Origin: Erythrocercus mccallii
Lineage: Eukaryota > Chordata > Aves > Passeriformes > Dicruridae
Length of the DNA: 64,000 bases
Reading direction: 5' to 3'
Assembly (NCBI GenBank): GCA_013397435.1
Contig: VZRG01000770.1
Location: forward strand, 62,001-126,000
Part shown: positions 49,921 to 61,020 of the stretch, piece after piece
Numbering within the stretch: the stretch's first letter is position 1
Layout: each line of letters starts with the position of its first letter
Notes under the pieces: generated by a model
The model's input: the letters and a program-made list of their open reading frames with translations, nothing else
What the model was told of the DNA's origin: nothing
Databases searched by the model: none
Translations under genes and position numbers: made by a program

Positions 49921-50500
49921 ATCATAGAACGGTTTGGGTTGTAAGGGACCTTAAAGATAATCTTGCTCCAACCAGCTGCCAGGGCAGAGACACCTTCCAC
50001 TAGACCAGGTTTCTCAAAGCCTTATCCAACCTGGCCTTGAACACTTCCAGGGATGGGACATCCACAGCTTCTCAGGGCAACTTGTCCAAGTGCCTTAACA
50101 CTCTCACACTAAAGAATTTCTTCCTGATATCTAATCTAAACATCCCCCTTTTCAATCTGAAGCCATACTCCCTTGTCCTTGTACACAGCCTTGTACTCCT
50201 TCAGGTACTGAGAGGCCTCAATAAGGTTTCCCTTGAGCTTTCTCTTCTCCAGGCTAAACATCTCAGTTCTCTCATTCTTTCCTCATCAAGGAGAGACTCC
50301 ATCCCTCTAATCTTCTCTGTGGGCCTCCTCTGAATTCACTCCAACAGGTCCACATCCTTCCTATATCGTGGCCCCGGAGCTGGATGCAGCACTTGAGGTG
50401 TGGTCTCCGGAGAGCAGAGCCAAGGAGAGTCACCTCCCTCCACCTGCTGGCCATGCTGGTTTTGGTGCAGCACCAGAAATTATTGTCTCTGTGGGCTGTG
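49921..50500 (-). mobile_element. CR1 LINE 3' region, antisense, about 580 bp
   Basis: The + strand starts ATCATAGAACGGTTTGGGTT and continues with the complement of the CR1 3' end: GAGACACCTTCCACTAGACC, CAACCTGGCCTTGAACACTT, AGAATTTCTTCCTGATATCT, CTTCTCCAGGCTAAACATCT and CACCTGCTGGCCATGCTGG. The copy is 5'-truncated near 50500, as usual for CR1. It is less diverged than the copies in intron 5. ORFs across it are not functional. Confidence 0.92.
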
Positions 50501-53190
50501 TATTGAAGTTCACTAGCAGAAAAGACCATAGCTATGAGTGACCTGAAGTAGTGCAAGAAAGAGTAGGATCTGATCTGAGTGATAGTGCCAAATGACACAC
50601 ATGAGGAGCAGAGGGGCAGACATGCCACCTCTCTCCATGCTGAGCCAAGATTTTAATGCCCTCTGTAGTTCAGACATTTTTTTCTCAATTCCTCCTGCAT
50701 TTTCATCCAGCCACCCCACTGTGTACCTGCCCTCACAGATGCTGCAGTCTCTGTCCTTCACATATGTCCTTCACACATATCCCACACAGAATCCAAACAC
50801 AAACCCAAGAACTTAAGTTATTTAAAAGTGTGAAGTACTTCCCAGTTTTCATAGACACGTGATAGACATTTTGGTGTGCACACATAGATGCCAGTTTGTA
50901 GCAGCTTCTTGTGATGTTGAAAATACACAGGGATAAGTTTTGCAAACAGGTGGGGAAAGAAAATGTAACACTGGTTGTTTGTATTGAACTGTTGCTGCAA
51001 GCCATGGCAAGCTGGCAACTCTCACACTAGAACCAAATTCCAAAGAGCTCATACCCTCATGTCTGTCGTTTTGTGTGAACATTGCACTCCACTGTTCCAA
51101 ACCCCAATGGCAAGTTGGCTAGTGAGAAGTGTAAAACTCTGGAAGAGAAGAATTCTAAATAAAAGACCACAACTCTTTCCAGTGTATTTGCCCCATTAAT
51201 ATCCAAAACCTCTGGCTCATGCTATAAACATAATGAGCTAATAATCTCTATTTCACCATGAGGATGTATTTTTATCAGAAACTTGCAGTGTTTCTCTCAA
51301 TGACAGATCTATATAGCATTTAAAAATATATATCTTGGAAGCAGTTTGATCCTTATTTGGCTAGGATCACACAAAATCAATATTGGTACTGTGAGATTAA
51401 AATTTCTCCCTACTTTCCTCCAAAGCATAAATCTGGAGTCCATTGTAATTCCCTTGTGTCTGAATCACAGAAACCTTGCTATGTGGCTACCTTGGAACAG
51501 CTGCCCTAATTCCCAAGATGGATGACATGCTTATGGTACCAAGAATGCTCAGGAACCTCTGGAATAGTAAATCTGATTCTGAAGATTCTGCTTTTCATAT
51601 TTATTTATAAACCCATTCATAAACCCATAACGTTGCAGTTTAAAGTCTGTTATGTTTCTTGATCCCACTGCATCCCAAGGCATCATCTGTACTTAGGACT
51701 TGCTTCCCGAAACCCTGTTCATGTGGATGCGAACAGTCAACTTCTGCTGTTGAAAATAGGGGTCTTCTCCGAACCACCAAGAATGTTTTGAGAGATATCT
51801 CTATCTTACATGCTACATGTTAAGCCTGAGGCTGGTTTCACAGCAAGAAGGAAAAAATACGGTCAAAATGCAGTGAATAAATGCATATATCAGCACACTG
51901 TACTTACAGGTGGAATTAAAGGAGAAATGCTCTGTGAACTGCCATGCCCACACTGCCTTCACTTAAACTCCCTCTGTTTTCACACTGCTTTGAGCATCAG
52001 CATTTGAGCTGATTTATGGGGAGAGAATTCCACTAAAATACACATTTATACATAGAGTGACAAGCTTGTGTACTCCTCCCTAGCAGAGACATGTAAAATC
52101 CAGTTGAAATCTACATTAGGTGGATATCCCTGTTTGATATCTTTTTGTTTTAATGTGCAGATTTCAGTAGACCTTTTTGGTCATACAGCCTTGGGAAGTT
52201 TTAACATCTGTAAATGCCTGAGCTGTCCGGGATCCAAGTTGCCTGCTGAGTGATGCTGCAACAGTATCTTGCAGTGGCTCAGCTGATGAAATTGCCATGG
52301 TGTGTGGAGGTGGCACTGGCCAAGGGCAGGACCCATCTCAGTTCTTCCACTGCTCTACTCTGTGACTTCAAGAAAGGTGCTCTGTTTTTCTGTGCCAAGT
52401 TCTCCACCTATAATATGACATTTTGAGCTAAATGCTTTGGGAGTGACAGATATTCTCCAAACATTCCTTGGAAGAACTGAGCTAATTTGGTATCTAGGAT
52501 GTAGTAGAGTCAAGCCCTGTTTGGTAATATGGGGTGAGGCAGCACTGGTAATACTGGGAAAGAAACACTCTTGAAATCTCTGCAGTTTCTTCTTGTGACT
52601 GGTGAGTTTTGGCTTAAGGCTACAGTGCCAGTTCATGGAATGAGTAAGAAATGCTTCTGTTGAGATATGGCCTAAACTCCTCCCACAGGAAAATGGCCAA
52701 TGATGTTTGTAGCCACTTGTGAGTCACAGGGCCGTGTACCACAACAAATCATGGAACCATTGACAGGCTGGCACGATGGTACTCTGTGCAGAGAAGGTAT
52801 TGTGGACCTGCATTTCAGGAGTGTTGTCCACTTACACTGCCAGCCCAGTCAGGAAGAGCTGTGGGTATTTGAAAACCTTGCTTAAAACCAGGGGCAAAAA
52901 TGTTGGAACCCGTCACTGTGGGCAGGATGACTTCTGAGGAGCCATGGTAGTTCTCCAGCCCCAGCAACATCCAAATGCAAACAAAACTAGTGCTTCTAAT
53001 CTCAACACTTGCTTTTATCTGAAAATAATTAGCTGAAGAAAAATAAAACTTCTTCTGTCCTTGCAAAGCTGTGAGGGAAGGGAAGTGAATCTAAGATTGC
53101 TTCAAATGAAACAGTGAGGCTCAGAGGAACCAGAGACCTCTGCTTGTATGCTGCATTCCTTACTCCTGAGACAAGTTTATGAAGGAATGG
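50501..53190. other. Intergenic DNA, second block
   Basis: Unique-looking sequence. A MIR-like remnant lies at 52340-52430. Short open frames on both strands (for example 50513-50761 and 52355-52636) have no recognised product. Confidence 0.7.
52340..52430 (-). mobile_element. Possible ancient MIR/CORE-SINE remnant, antisense
   Basis: TCTGTGACTTCAAGAAAGGT, CTCTGTTTTTCTGTGCC and TTCTCCACCTATAATATGAC follow the antisense MIR pattern (TGTGACCTTGGGCAAGTCAC, then TGCCTCAGTTTCTCCATCTA and AAAATG) in order and spacing, with many changes. Confidence 0.5.
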
Positions 53191-53480
53191 AGTGCCTTTA
53201 ATCATTTAATTTGGCTAATTTAAAACTACATATGCATAATTTATTTACAGAGAGGTAAAACCCTCTAATTCCTGCATTTATTATTGTAACACACAGTATT
53301 AGAGTGACCTTTTTTTTTTTTACTATTGCAATCTGCACACTGAGAGTGTTAGTGTGCTACACATCATGCCTGAGTGAGTGTGTTTGAGGGGGTTTGGGAC
53401 TCCAATTCACATATACCACCCTCCATAAATTATGTACTTAACTTCCATTTATACACAAAGGCGTTGCAGAAATTATAAAT
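53190..53480. promoter_or_regulatory. Putative conserved non-coding element
   Basis: AT-rich, non-repetitive sequence with clustered homeodomain/POU-like cores (CTAATTTAAA, ATATGCATAATTTATTTA, CATAAATTATG, TAAATTAATTTA). The texture resembles vertebrate developmental enhancers. No alignment was possible. Confidence 0.28.
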
Positions 53481-54169
53481 TAATTTATAGGGCTTTCATT
53501 CCCAGCCATTGTTTTATGCCCTTTGTTTCTAAGGAAAAAAAAACAGCCAAAAAAGGTCTTCCCTTTCCCACTCCAGGAGGAGTTCAGTTTTGGTAATACT
53601 GCAATAGTGCCTTTTGTTAAAGGTGCATTTGGCTCATTCACAGCAAAATTGAGGGAACCAGCCTTGTTGAAACTACCTCCAAATACAATTTATGCAATCT
53701 ATTCATGTAAGTGGGACATATTTTCTAATTCCAGCTCATGGGAATTTAATTGCCAAGTTTGAGCCTTTGTAAGGATAGCTATCATTTTTCAAGGACTTCA
53801 TGGATGGAAAAAGAATTCAGTGAGGTCCAGCTCTTTTACAAGGCTTGACAACTATTCTGACCTTCTCAGAGTGTAAGACATGAGAGCCCCGAAAGACCTG
53901 GATGAGGCAAAGTGAAAGAATTGATTTCAGAGCTGCTTCATTCACAGGTACCTTTAAATTATATTCCAGCCTGACCCAGAAGGTTTCTTCCATGTAAGTA
54001 TCACCCCACTTGCCTTTACATAACTGAATTTAACCCCATTTCTTTGCTGACCTGGGCTGTACTTTGTGCAGCCAGCTTCACTGAAGGCATTGTGTGTCCA
54101 CCATAATGCCTCTCATCACTAATTCACAGTCCCTTGGCATGTATGAAAGCTTAAATTATTTCCTGCAGT

Positions 54170-54350
54170 GTGCATTAGCTTGCACATGTCTACACTGAAT
54201 TTCATCTTCCATCATGCTGTCTGGTCAAGTCTTTCTGGAACATGTTGTAGTTCCCCATAGTCTTGAGTAACCTAAAAAATTCTGTGTCATCCGGACATTT
54301 TGCTAATTCACTATTTACATACCTACTCCCAGGTCACTAAGAAACATCTC
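54170..54350 (-). mobile_element. Ancient CR1/L3-type LINE fragment, antisense
   Basis: ACTGAATTTCATCTTCCATC, AGTCTTGAGTAACCTAAAAA, TTCTGTGTCATCCGGACATT and TTGCTAATTCACTATTTACA parallel a widespread old amniote repeat (TGAATTTCATCTGCCAT, TTTTGTGTCATCTGCAAATT, TTGCCACCTCACTGTTTACC). I recall this as CR1/L3-like. The family name is uncertain. Confidence 0.5.
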
Positions 54351-54430
54351 TAACTACAAACTTTGGGCTGACAGGCATAAATTCTTAATGTGTATTGAAA
54401 CCATGAGCCAATCTAGGGCTATTTCTTAGT

Positions 54431-57010
54431 TTGATATATTCGAAGTAGCTTTTAATGGCTTATCAGTAGGTGTTGAAGGCAGTGAAATCTGTGACAGCAT
54501 TGCAGGTTCTGCTCTCTTCAGCTGGGCTTGCTATCAGAGACACTGGGGCTGGCATTCTGCTCCCCTGGATGAGAAACTAGCTCTTTTCTAAATCTGCATG
54601 GGATTTGAGCCTCTTCCATTCACTGCATTTTTCCTGTGCAGGAGGGATGACAACTCCCATAGGCAGCAGCAGCTACTCATGGTGCAGATGGAGAAATATA
54701 TGTCTCAGTTCTAGGAATTGGGGTTGACCTATTCCCCTGGAGCTGGTTGGCACAAGAGGAGGAAACAGGAGCTGACAGAGAGCAAGACGATGCACAGGGG
54801 CAGGAGAAAAGATGTGGGCCAATCCTGGCTGCTGTTAAGCCTCCCACCAAGGTTATCTCCCCCAGCTCTGCTTGTGTAGTTACTGATGTGCCCCTCAGAG
54901 TGGGTACCTGTCTGCTTTCCTTAGAAATGCTAAAGGCAATATATGGTGGTGTGGCTCTTTTCCCCAAAAATGGGTGATGGGCCACGTAGAACATAGCAGG
55001 TACAGTGTCTGACAATATGCCTCTGGAAGAAAGTGTGGCATGGCCTCGTCCTTTTAACATGAGATGCACTTCCAGAGAGTCATTTAACCCACCTAGTTCC
55101 TTATATGCCATTCTAGAATCTCTCTTTTACTGTGTAAAAGCAACTCTCTTTACTTCTTCTTAAGCTATAGGAATATATGTCAGTAGTTGAAGTGATGAAG
55201 AGGGCGATTCTGTAGGCTATAGGCTGCTTTGGAGGAGAGGACAGGATCTGAAAAATGAAGGTGATGTAGGAGGAAATGTTGTATTTTGAAATTTTAATAA
55301 GTAAATTTTACAGAGGAGGACAAATCTCCTTTTCTCTCTCCCTTCAAAATCATCTCCAATGATACAATATACCCGAGGGTTGTTAGCTCTCCTGGCAATG
55401 CCAGCACCACCCTGAAAAGGTTACCACCAGTGTCTGAAGGTATGCGTCCAGCAGCAGCAAAGAGAAAACATGAGCTGAACACTCAAACAATGAATGGATG
55501 CCACTAGCAATGATGTTTTGTTGACAGCAATAGAATTGTGTCTATTTCTCAGAGGTATTTGTCATTCCAGGGTATATGCAGGCTCAAGTGTATGAAACTG
55601 ATTTGGATTATGGTCAGCAACACTTTGGAGGTTATCTTTGAAATCAGAAGAAAAAAGGCTTTTAATTACAAGCACAGTAATAGTATCAAGCTAAGGCAAA
55701 TCCTGTGCTTAATCCTGTACTACTGCTGTGGTGTTCTGCCTGGTTTGGATACTTGCCTCTGTCTATTTCCTCATGAAATCACTTCCTGAACTGGATGTTT
55801 TTGGTAGAATCACTTTTGCAATAAAATGATGGAGGGCAGAGAAATATTTGTCTCTCATGCTGAGCACACTTGGGAAAACACTGCTCCGCCCACAGCCCCT
55901 ACCTGGACACAGGGAGAAGGTCACAGACCTGCACAGGTGCCTTTATAAACCCCTGCTCATTCCTACCACGGTAAGGGACCAGGGCCTCAGCCACCAGCTC
56001 AGACCTCTGGTGTGCTGGTGAAACCAGCAGCATAACCCCCTCCTGCTGTCCCAGCGGCACATCAGGTATAGAAGAAGATAAAATCTCCGTTTCCAGCTTG
56101 TCAGCACTCCTGTATGAAGCAACACTTGTGTGATCTCCTTCCTGTGGTGACCAGCATTCCACATGTGGGCTGCACTGATCCTGAGTGCTTTGACAGGGAG
56201 CTGGTGGGTGCTGTTATCCCCGGGAGGGGGCTGTGCTGCAGGTGCAGGGAAGGCACCTGCTGCCCCCAGAACCTTTTCAGTCACCTGGTTTCCAGCCTGG
56301 AGGCTTTGGGCAGCTCTGCCTTAGATTACATTTCCCACATCATCCCATACCTCATCACCCTCTCCACCTTCCACCCCGTCCTCCAGCCTTTCCTCTCCCC
56401 TCCTGCCCCCAGCCACCCTCCAGCTTCCTCCCTGTGCCTCCAGCCATCCCTGTCTGCATTCCTGTCTGCTCTGCTAGTCTCCCACCACAGCATCCCACAG
56501 ATGGCTCTTCTCTGCAGATGGGCTGGGCCGGTCACCCACGGCCCTCCATGGGGCACCGGCTCCAGCGGGCATCAAGGGCTCTTTTCCTCCTCTTCTCTTT
56601 GAGGTGATTTGCAGCTCCTGGGGGTTCCATGAGCACTGGACCAGTCCTAGGGAGCTGAAATACAGCAGCACATCCCTCCAGAAAGATTTTGTTTGGGGGC
56701 TCGGCAGACGGGGTAGACAATCTGAGGATTGCCTTACTAAAAAGGGTCTGTGGGGTTTGTGGCTGTGCATGAGGCGGTGGGAGGAGGAGCAAGGGACGGG
56801 AACCCTGTGGAACAGGATGCACACGAGGCCCCAGGCTTTGGGGGAGCTGTGGTTTCAGGTATGAGCTGAGCCATTAAGGAAAGCTGCCTCCAGCACTGCC
56901 CTGTCAGAGCATGGAAATGGGGCCAGCCCCAGCTCCAAGGCAGCATAAAGTCCCTTTTCTTCCCATGGTGCCCGGGCCAGGCTTTCCCTTACTTGCTTTG
57001 CAGAGGACTG
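54431..57010. other. Intergenic DNA, third block (locally GC-rich)
   Basis: GC content rises from about 54.5 kb and is high between 55.9 and 57.0 kb, with a C/T-rich stretch at about 56340-56470. Open frames of 116-162 codons on both strands follow the composition. None shows a domain, signal peptide or splice context that would support a gene. Confidence 0.65.
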
Positions 57011-57013
57011 GGA

Positions 57014-57188
57014 GCCCTGGAGGGAGCCCGGCCCTGGAGGGAGCCCGGCCCTGGAGGGAGCCCGGCCCTGGAGGGAGCCCGGCCCTGGAGGGAGCCCGGC
57101 CCNGCCCTGGAGGGAGCCCGGCCCTGGAGGGAGCCCGGCCCTGGAGGGAGCCCGGCCCTGGAGGGAGCCCGGCCCTGGAGGGAGCCCG
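57014..57188 (+). repeat. GC-rich 17-bp minisatellite, 10 identical copies, containing an assembly N
   Basis: GCCCTGGAGGGAGCCCG repeats perfectly five times (57014-57098). Then a 4-base partial unit and a single N (57103) interrupt the phase, and five more perfect copies follow (57104-57188). The N marks an unresolved point, so true copy number may be larger. The period is not a multiple of three, and no frame contains a stop, which produces long spurious ORFs on both strands. Confidence 0.95.
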
Positions 57189-57320
57189 GCCCCGGGAGCT
57201 GTGCGGTGGCACCAGGCGGGAGCTCTGCCCATCCCCGCTGCCCCACGGAGCCGGTGAGACCCGGGCGGCTCCGCCGGCCCCCGAGAGCCGCACCGGTGCT
57301 TGCCTGGAGCCGGAGTTTGT
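57189..57320 (+). promoter_or_regulatory. Small CpG cluster adjoining the minisatellite
   Basis: About a dozen CpGs lie in some 130 bp, with GC-rich sequence and a splice-donor-like GCCG|GTGAGA on the plus strand (GT at 57254-57255). It could be the promoter and first exon of an unannotated transcript upstream of BCL11B, or only GC-biased DNA beside the minisatellite. Confidence 0.3.
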
Positions 57321-60050
57321 TACAGGAGGAGGAGTTTCTCCCTTGACATTTTCACAGCTCGGGAAGGAACAGGAGGGATTGATGACTCTGAGCCCAGGGA
57401 AGACAAAGAGGTGATACTGCCCTACTGGGCTTTGATAAACCCAGGCAACCAGCCACCACTTGTTCTTACAATCCCTCACTCCCACATATGCATGAGAAAC
57501 GCTATTGTGAGGCTTTCTCAACATTACTGCATACTTATTAACTGACGTGCTTTTGTTTTCCATCAAAAATCTTGTTTCTAAACCGCTCCTTATAACTCAC
57601 CACACAGACACATGCACATACTAATTTTTCTGTCAAAGAAATCAGTACTGTAACATTTGAAGGGGAAAGTAAAAGACCATTTTAAACTAATTTTTTTTTC
57701 TTTTCACCATTTTCTTTCACCAAATTACTCTTCAGCTCTTAATTTCACAGACATTGTGCTCAATTTCAGTAGCCTGTGGAGGTCTGTGGAGGTGTCGTTG
57801 GGCAAGCCTTTGCTAACAAAACCCTCTTCATTTTTTTTCTCATAAGCACAATGTTTGCATCTTGTAAACCTGACACTTCTACAGAGGCACAGATTTGTAA
57901 AGGTATTTTGGCATCTCCCTCCCGGCAAGTCAAACTTGGACATTTGGCTTTTCCAGTACAATAGTTTGCTCTTTTATTAGTTGAATTTTCACTCCTGTTG
58001 GAGGAATGGCAAATCTGATTTGACTTCTCTGGGGGCAAAATCACAGGACCACAAGGCAAAATCCTTTAAAAATATCACCTGATGAATTCTCTCAGATATC
58101 CATCAGGAAAACCAGGCACTTTAAGTCATTTTCTCCCCACAAAGCAACTGGCTCAGAATATGAGAACCCACTTCTAATTCAGGGTGATGGCTACCTGACT
58201 GGAAGCAGCAACATGCAGATGTATTGAAGAAAATGTGCCACAGCAGCTTCCTAGCAGGACTTCACAGCTTCCAACCCCTGAGTGCCTTTTAAGCACTAAC
58301 TCAGTAATTATGTATCATGGACAGGCCTACTTTTTCGCCATCACTTCCACATTTCACTGCAACTTTGCAAAATGATCAAATGATTGAGATCTGGAAAGTT
58401 CATACTCTCTGTGCTGTTTTCAGGCTATTGCACAACACTGCTGTGCCATTGAGGCACTTAGTGAAACCAGTTTTCTTTGCTGCTGCCCTGTCTAGGGGGC
58501 CACAGGGAACAGGACCCTGTTGTGCTCACTTCTGGATAAGCACATGATGTGAGGCTCCATACTGATTATATTGCACAAATGGAAAAAGAGACCCAGAGAG
58601 AGCAGGGACACACAAAGGAGTGAACAATACAGGAACACAGAATGCCAGGTCACATCAGTGGGCATATCAGCTACTGAATGTTCTGCTTCCACATGAGGCC
58701 AATGATTGGAATACCTTTCACAGAGGTGGAAATCTGTTGGATGCACAAGCCAGAGCTGAGACAGCAGCTTAGCATCGATGTGTATCCGAAGGGATTGTCA
58801 GGCTGGAGGTGTTCTGCTTGCTGTGTCCTGTAGGATGCTGCATCTGAATAGCATCCTTTGTGCCAGGCATCTCCATGATGGAACCTGAGACATTATCATT
58901 CCAAAACACCCACTAGACCCCAGAAAACTGCTAAAATGCATTTGAAATAGCAGAATTCTGATGTGGTCAATTAACCCCCTGCTATGTAGAACCCTGATAT
59001 CTCTATAAATAAAATAAAAGGCAATAGTGTTGAATTGATGGCATAGCTGGGGAAGAAAGCAGCGATACCATGAGATAGTTCCTTATGAATTATTTATTAG
59101 GCACTGTGATCAGAGCTCTGTTTAGCCTCTGTCCTGCTCTAGGTCATCACAAGCATACACCCCATGCCCTAACTCAGAGCATTAAGCAGCCATGGCAAAG
59201 ACAGGATCTTTGCATGACTGCCTCCAGATCCCAACACATACCCATGTAGCCCCTATAATGGACAAGCACATGTATTATTAAGCAGCAGAAAGCACTTGTA
59301 CAAGGCTGACGGCACACATAACTTATTTACACTGACCTAAAATAGCAGCACTTTAAATGATACAAACACAGAAGACTTTAAAGTGCTCCATGGAGATTTG
59401 TGAATACTGGAGAACCCTTTGGCTAATCCTGAAACATTATTTTCTTAAAAAGTCATCTGACTTTCTTTTATGCACCTGCCATTACTTTCCCTACCTAGAA
59501 GTGACTTCCTTTGGTTTTCCCTGTATATTGGATTATTAGCAGCTCAGTTATTAACAATCCTCCCACTTTTGTTGGCAGATGCAGCCTTTCAGAGCTGACA
59601 GTTCCTAAGGGCTTAGGAATTCTTGCCTGCAGGCTTGCAGGGTGGAGGATTCGTGGGATTTTCCCTTCTTTTAGCTGAGATTCCTGATGGAAAGTGGCTT
59701 TAAATGGCCCTGCTTCAGCTATGCCCACTGGCCAGGCTTGGCACATTTTGTCCCCACTGTCACTGGGTGTCTGTTCGGGGACAGGGCCTGTGTGCCCAGA
59801 TGAGGAGGGACATCACTGCCAGTGTGGCTGGGAAAGGCTCCTGGGGGTGTGCCAGGATCACGGGGTGAAGGCCAGAACCAGTGAAACCTTAAGATGCATG
59901 TGTGCATGTGCAGGGTGGGGGGGACCTAAAGATTATTTAACCAAAAAAAAAACCCCTCAGAGTCTGACTTATATGAAATTTAATTTAATTTATTTTTACA
60001 CCAGCAGCTGTCAGTTCAAAGAACAAAAACAAAGTAGCCATCTGTGCTTA
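57321..60050. other. Intergenic DNA, fourth block
   Basis: Composition returns to AT-rich. Short open frames on both strands have no recognised product. I see no repeat family or RNA gene. Confidence 0.7.
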
Positions 60051-60739
60051 ATTTCATAAATCTACTGTAGATTGTCACATGATAGTGGAACTTGGACAAA
60101 AACACATCATGTGATTGGGTCCAGTCCCTTTAAAGTCAGGCTTTCATATACAGTCAGATGTAGTTGCAGCTATAGGCACGAGGCCCAACTAAGCAGGCAG
60201 CGACGTGTCATGAACTGAGAGGGGTCAATCTGACAGAAATCCTGATTTCTAGGACTTGAGTTCTCTCCCCTTCTTTTCATGGCAGAATTGCTTTGGTTGT
60301 TTTTCCATTATGTTATGTTTTTAATTATCAGTATTGGAGCAAAATTATGAGCTTGTTAGATAATAGCAGTGCCTGCAACATGAAGTACAACAAAAAATAA
60401 CTCCCCTCCTGTGAGATCTGCAATGGCATGGAAAAAGTAGGGTGCCAGGAAGCTGTGAAGTACCAAGGGTGCTGGCAGTCATGCAGTCTCACCTTCCATC
60501 GGAAGCTCTTCCCTGATTCTTTAGATGTGACAAAAAGGATTTTCTTTAAACCTCTGCTGAACACAGGTAAACCAGAGCAACATAAAGAAATGAGATTTTC
60601 TTTATCCATTTGAGAGGCAAGGCTAATAGAGAAAGTCAGAATATGTTTACTCTTCAAAATCATATTACTAAGAAAGTGCAAGGGAGAGAGATCAGAGGGG
60701 GTGTAATTAAAATACAGATCAAAAAGTCACATTTTTCAA

Positions 60740-61020
60740 TTTGCCATGTGAAAAAAAAAATAACAATCAGCTTGTCATATTCTCATTAAATACCAGATGG
60801 TTGAGCATGAGTAATAGATCTCTGGCTGACAGAAATCTGCAAACTCTTTTCTTTGGAGAGTTTTTAACTTCAGCAATCCGACCATATCGAACAGTCAATA
60901 ATGCCATCAAGGTGAAAGTATTTGTTTGGTATTTACGTGCATATATTTGTCTTTGCATGCCAGAGCATACGTGCCTGTGGGGTGGAAAACAGAGCTGGGC
61001 CCCAGAGAAAGTAAAATTGA
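60740..61020. promoter_or_regulatory. Putative conserved non-coding element
   Basis: Non-repetitive sequence with E-box (CAGATGG), TGACAG and CAATAATGCC-type cores, and CpGs kept in AT-rich context (CAATCCGACCATATCGAAC, TTTACGTGCATAT). A second similar stretch follows at 61100-61250 with a GATAATTAA core and TTATCTGATG. The texture suggests a BCL11B-linked enhancer, which is inference only. Confidence 0.3.

Noticed and set aside
49559..50628. Minus-strand frames of 118-125 codons around 50 kb
   Set aside because: Partly or wholly inside an antisense CR1 3' region; the remainder shows no protein family.
56114..56607. Pro/Ser/Leu-rich frames of 124-162 codons at 56.1-56.6 kb
   Set aside because: They follow a C/T-rich, CpG-poor stretch; no domain, and overlapping frames are equally open.
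56904..57566. 220-codon minus-strand frame and several plus-strand frames across the minisatellite, with Gly/Pro/Arg-rich repeats
   Set aside because: The 17-bp unit has no stop in any frame, so it creates repetitive open frames on both strands. The frame also crosses an N. No start context, splice sites or family support.
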